Positions 17,101 to 25,068 of a DNA stretch of 62,752 nt are shown in pieces. This stretch comes from Gracilibacteraceae bacterium. GTDB taxonomy: Bacteria > Bacillota > Desulfitobacteriia > Desulfitobacteriales > Syntrophobotulaceae. The stretch covers positions 1-62,752 of the forward strand of contig JAISAH010000080.1 in the NCBI GenBank assembly GCA_031266805.1. Reading direction: 5' to 3'. The number at the start of each line of letters is the position of its first letter. Positions within the stretch are counted from its first letter, which is position 1. The notes below the pieces were generated by a model. That model was not told the DNA's origin. It searched no databases and saw only the letters and a program-made list of their open reading frames with translations. Both the position numbers and the translations under genes were made by a program.

Positions 17101-17138
17101 GCGACACAAAGCAAAGAAACGAGTTTACGTTTTCTCAC
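14124..17138 (-). CDS. CWB2-anchored surface protein with a Tp47-like region
   Basis: This 1004-residue protein has a signal peptide (1-26) and three CWB2 repeats (about 30-310; RIAGNDRYETAIAISRSGW, RFETAVNIAN). A Pro/Gly linker follows, then a ~550-residue region resembling Treponema pallidum Tp47 (PBP-Tp47 families). Shared features are a DAVSSATYG motif (DAVSRATHG in Tp47), KITNIKAVEVGVDF, GARKILNAGVAS, and an FSHRG-HMNFEVALNRAG stretch ending in a YAIGLPDVVFELP strand. Tp47 binds penicillin and hydrolyses it slowly. The C-terminus is beta-rich. CWB2 modules bind wall polymers, so the protein should be displayed on the cell surface. The GTG start has AGGAGG upstream. Divergent from the 2414-residue gene. 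Confidence 0.8.
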   Translation of the reverse strand: MRKRKLVSLLCVALMLAAILPASVIAATENRIAGNDRYETAIAISRSGWTTAENVILSPAADANRTDTLSAAPLAKALGAPILLTDGRTLTPGTLAEIDRLGAANVYITSGTGVITPAVHEVIGGRGLTPVPLGGANRFETAVNIANEIGKHSPVTTVVFTSAQNDADALSMASLAAANGWVLFPAARDALAPAVVSWMSGQNVTQTYVIGSDELISEAAVASLPSVTRIGGADPYTNNVAILEHFADSFDYSRGLFITSGDDAHLVDAVTASAYLSGAPLFLAPPSVSAGSSAAAVLQNVIGTKTSVITAFGGTGAVSSSALTTVNQAASGTLPPATGGETPAATPPAPIPGNSGNNSLPVPGRVNLSYVDVYAVPQLGSNAPAVNYALLSVTSGDYLRAEYAINGAPVEATPVLTSRGQAAMVKIEIPSGVTAGTLTALQNGQARLTQELTGLAAGAAAPGVLYGEVPMAFSEFYHDITADITDVRPEATSFAAGGAVAQPAYFINGGTRTGNGPAGAGTLDTYKDADEKPAVDAVSSATYGDNPHFPPTGNLELNYPDPMTKLDANNKITNIKAVEVGVDFDLYANAYLLNAAQKATEQSTAVLAKAQVVGQKLKADTSVYAAKYLFPDASWGARKILNAGVASAWPSEPTVSASYGSTWADRIVSFTYSGPTSADLWSDYFEQLYGGYVEDLTTGQKEPLVWLQNLFSHRGHMNFEVALNRAGISRMNALTGNGDFKFVVYAIGLPDVVFELPLVDFAVSDASIEQGTTFYVDAAASEKHLLGANALPLEEGDLLHIAGLSSEALADFSANGGKLLKGTAEVSPAAYLLHPTSDGGEVEIELLASFFTGSFQGSYTASITPSDGTTIYQMPSFTVNAAAPLKPGISTTGSNYEVAADTATALTVNQGDIITFDEQGFAAAIVTSGRSVSTIALEPAENGVPLPAVTDVIKRSGGNTSPYIIDTTKLPKGKTYKITILTTNYAYLDGTFKTNPVYYVKVNS

Positions 17139-17491
17139 GAAGGGTTCCTCCTTGTTTTATAGGGGTTTTCAGATCTTTGAACAGAGGATTCGGGAGCAGT
17201 TTTTTCGTCCGGTTCCGGCGCGCCAAAACCAGCGCTTAAGCATTAGCAATTGCTAAATACTAAATTAGCACAATCTAACTGATTTGGCAATAGGAAAATG
17301 CATTTTTATGAAAATTTTTATTAACTCTTCATAAAAAACTCAGAATTTTCCGATAATAAAAACGAATACCCCAAACAGACACTTTTTCTCGAACGCCGGA
17401 ACAGGTCTTGACAGGAGCAGTAAGCCAAGGGTAAACTTAACAATAGTTGGTTAATGCTAACAATATAATACTATTCGGGGAGGAATAGCAA
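17139..17491. other. Divergent intergenic region between two surface-protein genes
   Basis: This AT-rich 353-base gap has ribosome-binding sites at both ends (AGGAGG on minus, GGGGAGG on plus). It also has a 14-base palindrome TTAGCAATTGCTAA (17243-17256) on the minus-gene side. A TATAAT (17464-17469) lies 22 bases before the plus gene, but no well-spaced -35 is visible. No gene is seen. Confidence 0.55.
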
Positions 17492-20400
17492 ATGGTACCA
17501 AGAAGCAAGGGGCGGACGCTGATCTTAGTCTTGGCGATGGTGATCGGCGTGTTTGCCGGAGCGGGCGGCGCGGCCGCGGATGAGCCGGCCCTGACGTTCC
17601 AATGGGGAGCGGTGGTAAAGGCCGACATACCGGGATCGGAGCCCACCGCCTCCACCAATACCGCCAACGGCGTCAGGGTAAACGCCGACGGCGAGGTTTT
17701 CGTTTATGGCGGATTCAATTCCAACAGCACCACGGGTAAAGGTTACACGAAGATCATCACCGACCTTTACGACGCGGAGGGAACCCTCACGGCGACGACC
17801 TCGGCCGCCGGAGCGCCGTTCACGTACTCCGCCACCTCTGACAACACCAATCTTTTTATCAGCAAAATGAACCGGCAGGGAGATATTCTCTGGCAGGTGG
17901 TCAGCGACCGGGGAAACATCACCTCTACCTATTCCCAGGTCGTCCCCACCGCTGACGGCGGCGCCTTTGCCGTCCTGAACACCCGTCTCTGCAACGGCGA
18001 CGAGTTCGGCGACCTCAGCCTGCTCCGTCTGGTGGGAAGCGACGGCGTGACCAAAGAGGTCAAAATGCGGGAAGACTACGTCACCAACTCCGAGCAAGGC
18101 GTCGCCGCTAAAATCGACGCTGACGGGAAAGTCGAATGGGTGAAACATATCATCCAGGTGGACGACGGCCTGATTAACGGGAAAAACGCCACCAGCGCCG
18201 CCTATTTCCAGGCTCTGGAAGTAGATGAAGACGGAAACTACTGGCTCGGCGGCCGCTATGTCAAAGACGTCATGTTGGCCCTGCCCGGCGGCGGCAGCCG
18301 GACTCTCAGCCCGCACAACACGGCCGGGTGGGAAGGCGACTCGCAGCAGTCGCGCGGCGACGCCCTGCTGGTGAAGTTAAGTCCCCAGGGCGAACTGCTC
18401 TGGAGCCTGGAAACCGCAGGCACGGTGGCTTACCAGGCGGTGAACAGCCTGCAGTACCATGACGGAGCGCTTTACATCTACGGCAATATCGCCGCTGATT
18501 CCGACGGCGACGCCTCCGTCACTCTCGGCCAGACGCTCGCGCCCACCACCAAGATCAACGCTTGGTCGGCCCGTCTCGACACGAGCGGGGAAACACCCGC
18601 TCCCGTCTGGGTGAAGCTTTTGAAATCCCTGCCGCAAACCAACGGGGCCGGCGGGCGGATCAAAGTCACCAGGGCCTGCTATGACAACGGCGCCCTGTTT
18701 CTGGCCGGCTCTTTGACCGGGTTCATCGAAGTTGACGGCGAAAAAGTTGTGGCCAACGACAATATCAACGGCAGCAGCGCCAACTATCTGGCCGGCTTTT
18801 TCCTCCGGCAGGATCCGGACACCGGGGCGATACTCGGGCAATATGTCATCCCGGCCAGCGGTCTGGCCGCCGAGATAGAAAACGTCGCCTTCCGTCAGGA
18901 CAACTACTATATTTTTGGCTACGATCTGGGGTCAACCTGGATCCATGTTTGTGACAAAAATTACCAACTGACCGCCGCCTATACCTTGCTGGCCGCTGGC
19001 GGGGCCACGGCCTGGGACGCCCTCTTCTTCGAGGACGCGCTAATCACCGTCAACCGGGGGCGGCAGCTCAAGGTGAACAACGGCTCCATTGCCGGCGCGC
19101 CCCAGTCTTTTGTCGACGACGCGCCGATGGCTTACAGCGCCTACCTCCTGGCCCACGGTCTGGACGGGCTTAGCACGGCGCCGGTCGTCCCGGCGGTGGA
19201 CAAGGAGGCCTTGAACGCGGCGCTCACCGCCGCCGCGGCTTACGCCGGCAACAGCCACGCCTACACCGCCGAGAGCTGGGAGGCGTTTGTGGACGCTTTA
19301 GCAGCGGCCCAGTCCGCCGCCGCCGATGAGGAAGCCCTCCAGACGGAAGTGGACGGCGCCCTGGAGACTTTGCAGGCCGCCATGGCGGGCTTGCAGGCTG
19401 CCCTCGCCTCGTTTGCTTCCGGCAGCGGCGCCGAGGACGATCCCTATATCATCCAAACCAAGGAACAATTGGAAGGATTCCGGGATTCCGTGAATTTTGG
19501 CGCCGGTTATGCCGGCAAATATATAGAACTGGCCGCTGATATCAGCATCATCGGCGGCGATTGGGCGCCCATCGGCGACGCGGCCAAGTCGTTCGCCGGC
19601 GTCTTCGACGGGGCCGGGCATGAGATCAGTGGTCTGAGCATCGGCTCTGAGGGAGCGCCCGCCGCGCTGCCGGACGCCGGATTTTTCGGAAGTCTGGCGG
19701 ACAGCGCGGTCGTCAGGAATCTGGGACTGACCGATGTTTCCATTTACGCGACCGCCTATAACGCGCACGTGGGCGCGCTGGCCGGGCAGACGGCGCCGGC
19801 GGCGAACGCGGTCATCGAGAGCTGCTACGCGCAAGGCGGGATCATCAGCGGCCACGCGCCAAACGGCAGCGCCATCGGCAGTTACGTGGGCGGTCTGGTG
19901 GGATATACCAACAAAACGACCTTAATAATCAACAGCTGGACCGATCTTAACGTCGTCTCCCGGAGGGACGGCGATGCTAGCGGCAACGCCTACGCGGGCG
20001 GTCTGGCCGGGATCTCCTACGGCGCTTTGATCGTCAACAGCTACGCGCTGGGCGACGTGCGCGCGGAGACGGAGAGGAACATTAAAAGCGGCGGGGTCTA
20101 CGCCGGCGGCCTCGTCGGCGACCAAGAGGACGGCAAGGTATACAATTGCTATGCCGGCGGGGACGTGTCGGTCTCCGGTCCCAGAGGGGATATGACCCCT
20201 GTGGGCCTGGTGTCCGGCTGGTTTGACAAGAGAACTGGCGCCATGGGCAATGTGTTTTATAATAATTTGGCGGTCATTTCCGGCACTTCGCAAACCCGCG
20301 GGCCCGTCGGAGCAGGATCAACAGCAAGCACTAACGGAATAGCGCGGGATTTCGCGGGCGTAGACCCCAGCCTGCCGGCGAGTCTGGCGGATCTGGTCCT

Positions 20401-23400
20401 GGGACTGAACCGGGGCGCGGAGGCTTTGCTCGGCGGCAGCGCCGAGGTTTATGTGAATACCGCCTGGCAGGCGCTCACTTTGCCGGCGGGCGCCGCTCCT
20501 TTGTATTGGACTGTCGCCGGCAGCGGGCCGGTTTTAACGGCGGACGCCTCTTTGGCCAGCAAATACGCTCTTATCAACGCGGCGATCCCGGCCGCCGAGG
20601 GATATGAAGACAGCGGCAACGACGATGAGACCTATACCGCCGCGAGCTGGGCGGCGCTGGAAAACGCTCTGGCCGCGGCCAGACTCGTCGCCGCGGATCC
20701 GGACGCCGCGTCAGCGGAAGAGGCGGCCGGCGCTTTGGCGGCTCTGCAGGCGGCGATAAGCGGCTTGGAGATCATTGTTTTCGACTCCGGCAGCGGCACG
20801 GCGGAGGATCCCTATATGCTCCTGACCACGAAGCGGCTTTACAACTTCCGTGACGCCGTGAACGGGGGCGAGACCTACGCCGGCCGCTATGTGGCCCTTG
20901 GCGCGGACTTCGACCTCAGCGGCGGCGACTGGACGCCTCTGGCCGTTTTCGCCGGTTCCTTCGACGGGGCTGGGCATGTGATCAGCGGCCTGACCATCGG
21001 CTCTGAGGAAGCGCCCGCCACCGTGCAAAACGCCGGATTCTTCGCTACTCTCACCAACACCGCCGCTGTGAAAAACCTGGGATTCACCGGCGCCGCCATC
21101 TATACCACCCACCCGAATACGGCGCAGGCGGGCGTGCTTGCGGCAGGGGTGAACGCAGGCTCGGCGGCCCAGGGCGCGGTGATCGACAATTGTTACGCCC
21201 GAGATTCGGTCGTCAGCCTCTCCGCCGGGCAGTACAGCTATACCGGCGGTTTGGTTAGCATGTTATCAGGCTACGCGGTCGTGAGCAACAGCTGGACGGA
21301 CGTCAGCGTCAAGGGCGAGACGAGAAGCGGCAGCCAAAACCCGAGCGCGGGCGGTCTCGTCGGGTACAGCGTGGCCAACTCTTTGATCGAAAACTGCTAC
21401 GCCGCGGGTGACGTTACGGCTCTGACCGCGAGCGGCGCAGTCGCCACAGGCGTGTATGCCGGCGGGCTCGTCGGCCAGCAGAGAGGCAAGGTGTTCAACT
21501 GCTACGCCGGCGGGGACGTAACCGTAAGTGGCGGGAACGGGGCCGCTTTCACCGCCGTAGGCGCGGTGTCCGGTTACTTCCTCAATTCCAGCGGCGGCAT
21601 GAACCATGTGTTTTACAATGAACTGGCAAAAATTATCGTGAACGGCGCCGAGCGGGAGTCTGTGCCGGCGGCGGGAACGTCTACAGGGAGCGGGACGGCG
21701 GAGAACGCCGCCGCTGTGGATATTTCCGCAGCGGAGTCTTTGGCGGAGCTGATCCGGGGACTGAATCAGGGCGCGTTCGCTCTGTTTGACAATAACGATA
21801 CCGCCTATGTCGCCGTGAACGGCGCGCGGCAGACAGCGGCTTTGCCCGCGGGCGTCGCGGCGATGTACTGGGACGGCGCGGGCGGCTCGCCGGTCTTGAC
21901 GGCGACGGCGCCGGAGCGGCCGGTCGTGGATAAAGGCGGCCTGAATGCCGCTATCGCCGCGGCCGAGGAATACGACAACAGCGAGGGGACCTACACGACC
22001 GCGAGCTGGGCGGCCTTTGAGGGCGCTCTGACGGCGGCGCGGACCACCGCCGGCAACGCGCTGGCTTCTCAGGCGCAGGCCGACAGCGCGGCGGCGGCTT
22101 TGCAGGACGCGATCGACGGCCTGGAAATCGTGGTCGAGGCGGATAAGGAGGCCCTGAACGCGGCTATCGCCGCAGCCGAGGCCTATGACAACAGCGACGG
22201 GACCTATACCGCCGAGAGTTGGGCGGTCTTGGCCGAGGCTTTGGCGGCGGCGCAGGGTGTTTCCGCTGACGCGGAAGCCGCCCAGACGGAAGTGGACGAC
22301 GCGGCGGCGGCTTTGCAGGACGCCATCGACGGTCTGGAAACTGCCGTGACTGAGGCGGATAAGGACGACTTGAACGCGGCTATCGCCGCGGCCGAGGCCT
22401 ACGATAACGACGACGGGACCTACACCGCCGCGAGCTGGGCGGTCTTGGCCGAGGCTTTGGCGGCGGCGCAGAGTGTTTCCGCTGACGCGGAAGCTTCCCA
22501 GACGGAAGTGGACGATGCGGCGGCGGCTTTGCAGGACGCCATCGACGGTCTGGAAACTGCCGTGGCTGAGGCGGATAAGGACGACTTGAACGCGGCTATT
22601 GCCGCGGCTCTGGCCTATGACAACGACGACGGGATCTACACCGCCGCGAGCTGGGCGGCCTTGGCCGAGGCTTTGGCGGCGGCGCAGAGTGTTTCCGCTG
22701 ACGCGGAAGCCGCCCAGACGGAAGTGGACGACGCGGCGGCGGCTTTGCAAGCGGCCATCGACGGTCTGGAAACGGCCGTGACCGAGGCGGATAAGGACGA
22801 CCTGAACGCGGCTATCGCCGCGGCTGAGGCCTACGATAACGACGACGGGACCTATACCGCCAAGAGTTGGGCGGCCTTGGCCGAGGCTTTGGCGGCGGCG
22901 CAGGGTGTTTCCGCTGACGCGGAAGCCGCCCAGACGGAAGTGGACGACGCGGCGGCGGCTTTGCAGGACGCCATCGACGGTCTGGAAACAGTGTCTGGCG
23001 AAGAACCCGGCGATGAACCCGGCGATGAGCCCGGCGACGAACCCGGCGACGAGCCCGGCGATGAGCCCGGCGACGAACCCGGCGACGAACCCGGTGACGA
23101 GCCCGGTGATGAGCCCGGTGACGAGCCCGGCGACGAACCCGGTGACGAACCCGGTGACGACGACCCAATCATAGAAGAACCGGAAGACGACGGCGACTAT
23201 ACCACTCCGGTCGGGAATGTGGAAGTGGACTATAATGTCACGAACGGCGAGGCTGCGATAGATTTGTCGTCTGCGGATAAAGTAGACGAGTTGATAGCCG
23301 ATGCCCAGAACTCGAACTCGAAACAAACAGTAGTAAGCATCGACGTATCGGAAGCCCCTTCGGTTAAAACCGCCACTTTGCCGGCCGAGGCGCTGGCCAG

Positions 23401-24736
23401 TTTTGCCGAGGCGGAAGTGACGGTGGAGATCAAACTGCCGCAAGGCTCGCTGACCCTCACCGCCGAGCTGGCGAAGCAAGTGGCGGCGGCAGGCGGCAAT
23501 GTGTCTCTGGGTATTCAGCCGGTCGATCCGGCGGATTTAGGTTCGCGCCAGAAAGAGGTGGTGGGCGGCGCTCCTGTCTTTGATATATCCATCACAAACA
23601 ATGGGGAATATATCGCGGAATTTGACGGACTGCTCTCGATCAGACTGCCTTATACTCTGCAACCTGGTCAAAAGGCGAACGGCGTGACGGTTTATCATCT
23701 GGATGACCTCGGTAACATCCAGAAAATGACAACAATGTATGACGCGCGGTCAAAAGAGGTGCTTTTCACCACCGACCATCTCTCCACGTTTATGATCGGT
23801 TACAGCGCGGTCGCGCCAACGCCTAACGGCGGCACTGGCAGCAGCGGCGGCGAAACAGCGGTTCCGGATGCTCCCGTGCCTACAGCGCCGGTTCCGGATG
23901 CTCCCGCGCCTGCCGCGCCGGCTCCCGTCATTGTCAGCAAAGCTACTCTCTCCTATATCAGCGGCCAAAACCGGGTGGAAACCTCCCTGGCCATCTCCCG
24001 CCGCGGCTGGACGAGCGCTAATGCGGTGATCATCGCTCCCGGCGGGCCGGGTAACCTGATCGACGCTCTGGCCGTCGCGCCGCTGGCCGGCCAGGAAAAC
24101 GCACCGATCCTGCTCAGCATGGGCAGTATTGATCCCGCTGTGATCGCGGAGATCCAGCGCCTGGGCGCGAAAAAGATCTATGTCGTCGGCGCTCTGGACC
24201 CGGCGGCGGTGGACACGCTGAAAAGGGCGCTGCCGAGTGTCACGGTCGAAACGCTGACAGGGGCTGACCGCTATGAAACAACGGCTCTGGTCAACGCAAA
24301 ACTCACTGACAGACAAGGCACGTTCGTCGTCGGCTACAACGCCACCGCCGACGCGGTGAGCGCGGCCTCCTTTGCCGCCGCCAACGGTTACGCCATCCAG
24401 ATTGCCACTCCTGATGGCAGTTTGAGCAGCGCGCCAGTGGGACAGACCTATATCCTGGGCGGCCCGACCCTCGTGCGTGATATAGCCGGGGCCACAAGGC
24501 TCTACGGCGCGACGCGCTACGAGACGAACAAGGCTGTCCGCGACGCTCTGGATTTCGATTACACGAATATCTACACGGCGGACGGGGGCACTTTGGTGGA
24601 CGCCTTGACCGGCTCGGCTCTCGCCGCGCAGACCAGATCCGCCATAGTCCTCGCGCCGGGGAACGACCCCACCGGCGTTGATTTTGGTAATATTACCCAG
24701 GAAACGACGGTCTACGCTTTCGGCGGTTCCAAGTAA
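17492..24736 (+). CDS. Giant CWB2-anchored protein with propeller, GLUG and FIVAR repeats
   Basis: This 2414-residue exported protein has a signal peptide at 1-29. An N-terminal ~530 residues follow with SBBP-like beta-propeller strands (LFISKMNRQGDILWQ, DALLVKLSPQGELLWS). A FIVAR-like helical unit is at ~570-640, a GLUG-rich region (YAGGLAG, YVGGLVG) at ~642-1020, then another FIVAR and a second GLUG region (~1097-1470). Five more FIVAR units (~1480-1833), four nearly identical at DNA level, precede 13 copies of EPGD (~1836-1890). A beta domain of ~220 residues leads to three C-terminal CWB2 repeats (~2150-2414). It is probably a large adhesin or matrix protein. The last domains match the next gene closely. 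Confidence 0.88.
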   Translation: MVPRSKGRTLILVLAMVIGVFAGAGGAAADEPALTFQWGAVVKADIPGSEPTASTNTANGVRVNADGEVFVYGGFNSNSTTGKGYTKIITDLYDAEGTLTATTSAAGAPFTYSATSDNTNLFISKMNRQGDILWQVVSDRGNITSTYSQVVPTADGGAFAVLNTRLCNGDEFGDLSLLRLVGSDGVTKEVKMREDYVTNSEQGVAAKIDADGKVEWVKHIIQVDDGLINGKNATSAAYFQALEVDEDGNYWLGGRYVKDVMLALPGGGSRTLSPHNTAGWEGDSQQSRGDALLVKLSPQGELLWSLETAGTVAYQAVNSLQYHDGALYIYGNIAADSDGDASVTLGQTLAPTTKINAWSARLDTSGETPAPVWVKLLKSLPQTNGAGGRIKVTRACYDNGALFLAGSLTGFIEVDGEKVVANDNINGSSANYLAGFFLRQDPDTGAILGQYVIPASGLAAEIENVAFRQDNYYIFGYDLGSTWIHVCDKNYQLTAAYTLLAAGGATAWDALFFEDALITVNRGRQLKVNNGSIAGAPQSFVDDAPMAYSAYLLAHGLDGLSTAPVVPAVDKEALNAALTAAAAYAGNSHAYTAESWEAFVDALAAAQSAAADEEALQTEVDGALETLQAAMAGLQAALASFASGSGAEDDPYIIQTKEQLEGFRDSVNFGAGYAGKYIELAADISIIGGDWAPIGDAAKSFAGVFDGAGHEISGLSIGSEGAPAALPDAGFFGSLADSAVVRNLGLTDVSIYATAYNAHVGALAGQTAPAANAVIESCYAQGGIISGHAPNGSAIGSYVGGLVGYTNKTTLIINSWTDLNVVSRRDGDASGNAYAGGLAGISYGALIVNSYALGDVRAETERNIKSGGVYAGGLVGDQEDGKVYNCYAGGDVSVSGPRGDMTPVGLVSGWFDKRTGAMGNVFYNNLAVISGTSQTRGPVGAGSTASTNGIARDFAGVDPSLPASLADLVLGLNRGAEALLGGSAEVYVNTAWQALTLPAGAAPLYWTVAGSGPVLTADASLASKYALINAAIPAAEGYEDSGNDDETYTAASWAALENALAAARLVAADPDAASAEEAAGALAALQAAISGLEIIVFDSGSGTAEDPYMLLTTKRLYNFRDAVNGGETYAGRYVALGADFDLSGGDWTPLAVFAGSFDGAGHVISGLTIGSEEAPATVQNAGFFATLTNTAAVKNLGFTGAAIYTTHPNTAQAGVLAAGVNAGSAAQGAVIDNCYARDSVVSLSAGQYSYTGGLVSMLSGYAVVSNSWTDVSVKGETRSGSQNPSAGGLVGYSVANSLIENCYAAGDVTALTASGAVATGVYAGGLVGQQRGKVFNCYAGGDVTVSGGNGAAFTAVGAVSGYFLNSSGGMNHVFYNELAKIIVNGAERESVPAAGTSTGSGTAENAAAVDISAAESLAELIRGLNQGAFALFDNNDTAYVAVNGARQTAALPAGVAAMYWDGAGGSPVLTATAPERPVVDKGGLNAAIAAAEEYDNSEGTYTTASWAAFEGALTAARTTAGNALASQAQADSAAAALQDAIDGLEIVVEADKEALNAAIAAAEAYDNSDGTYTAESWAVLAEALAAAQGVSADAEAAQTEVDDAAAALQDAIDGLETAVTEADKDDLNAAIAAAEAYDNDDGTYTAASWAVLAEALAAAQSVSADAEASQTEVDDAAAALQDAIDGLETAVAEADKDDLNAAIAAALAYDNDDGIYTAASWAALAEALAAAQSVSADAEAAQTEVDDAAAALQAAIDGLETAVTEADKDDLNAAIAAAEAYDNDDGTYTAKSWAALAEALAAAQGVSADAEAAQTEVDDAAAALQDAIDGLETVSGEEPGDEPGDEPGDEPGDEPGDEPGDEPGDEPGDEPGDEPGDEPGDEPGDEPGDDDPIIEEPEDDGDYTTPVGNVEVDYNVTNGEAAIDLSSADKVDELIADAQNSNSKQTVVSIDVSEAPSVKTATLPAEALASFAEAEVTVEIKLPQGSLTLTAELAKQVAAAGGNVSLGIQPVDPADLGSRQKEVVGGAPVFDISITNNGEYIAEFDGLLSIRLPYTLQPGQKANGVTVYHLDDLGNIQKMTTMYDARSKEVLFTTDHLSTFMIGYSAVAPTPNGGTGSSGGETAVPDAPVPTAPVPDAPAPAAPAPVIVSKATLSYISGQNRVETSLAISRRGWTSANAVIIAPGGPGNLIDALAVAPLAGQENAPILLSMGSIDPAVIAEIQRLGAKKIYVVGALDPAAVDTLKRALPSVTVETLTGADRYETTALVNAKLTDRQGTFVVGYNATADAVSAASFAAANGYAIQIATPDGSLSSAPVGQTYILGGPTLVRDIAGATRLYGATRYETNKAVRDALDFDYTNIYTADGGTLVDALTGSALAAQTRSAIVLAPGNDPTGVDFGNITQETTVYAFGGSK
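22137..23163 (+). repeat. Tandem 216-bp FIVAR repeats followed by a 12-bp repeat array
   Basis: Four units of about 216 bp start near 22139, 22353, 22569 and 22785 and are nearly identical, each encoding ~72 residues. From about 23005 to 23160 a 12-bp unit (GAACCCGGCGAT and variants) repeats 13 times. Both arrays keep frame and could change length by recombination or slippage. Confidence 0.9.
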
Positions 24737-25068
24737 TAGCGGAAACGCAGAGCAAGGGGTAATGCCCTTGCTCCTCCCGTCACTGTTGGCAAGAGCGCCT
24801 ATTAAGCGCCTGCGGCGCAAGGCGCTCTAAGCCACAGTACGGACTCGACTAGGCCGCTGAAGCGGCAGTCTCGTACCTGCATTCTGGGCTTGTCCCAGAA
24901 TCCATGTTCCATTGTTCCATTGTTCCATTGTTCCTTGTTTCCCGGTTACCCGGCCTTGCCCCAGAAGGAACGGAGACATGGATTCCGGCATAAAGCCGGA
25001 ATGACGGCATAGAGTCTAAGTTTCACCCCTATCCACCCAAAAAAAAATATATATGAGGAGAAAAAAAG
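24737..25068. repeat. Terminator, repeats and octamer microsatellite between surface genes
   Basis: 24750-24773 is a hairpin with arms GAGCAAGGG/CCCTTGCTC, the likely terminator of the upstream gene. 24778-24830 is a family D repeat, inverted relative to 2411-2451. 24881-24903 and 24980-25007 are family A palindromes. 24906-24934 is GTTCCATT repeated 3.6 times. No gene is seen; GAGGAG precedes the next ATG. Confidence 0.8.

Noticed and set aside
15813-17162. 449-codon plus-strand open frame opposite the CWB2 repeats of the Tp47-like gene
   Set aside because: The minus strand has signal peptide, CWB2 motifs and a good ribosome-binding site; the plus frame has none.
22137-23163. Possible CRISPR array
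   Set aside because: The repeats are contiguous coding units of 216 and 12 bp without unique spacers, and no cas genes are present.
21266-23479. Long minus-strand open frame (737 codons) opposite the 2414-residue surface gene
   Set aside because: It lies wholly within the FIVAR/GLUG coding region, is low-complexity Arg/Gly-rich with no domain, and exists because the GC-rich repeats lack stops in that frame.
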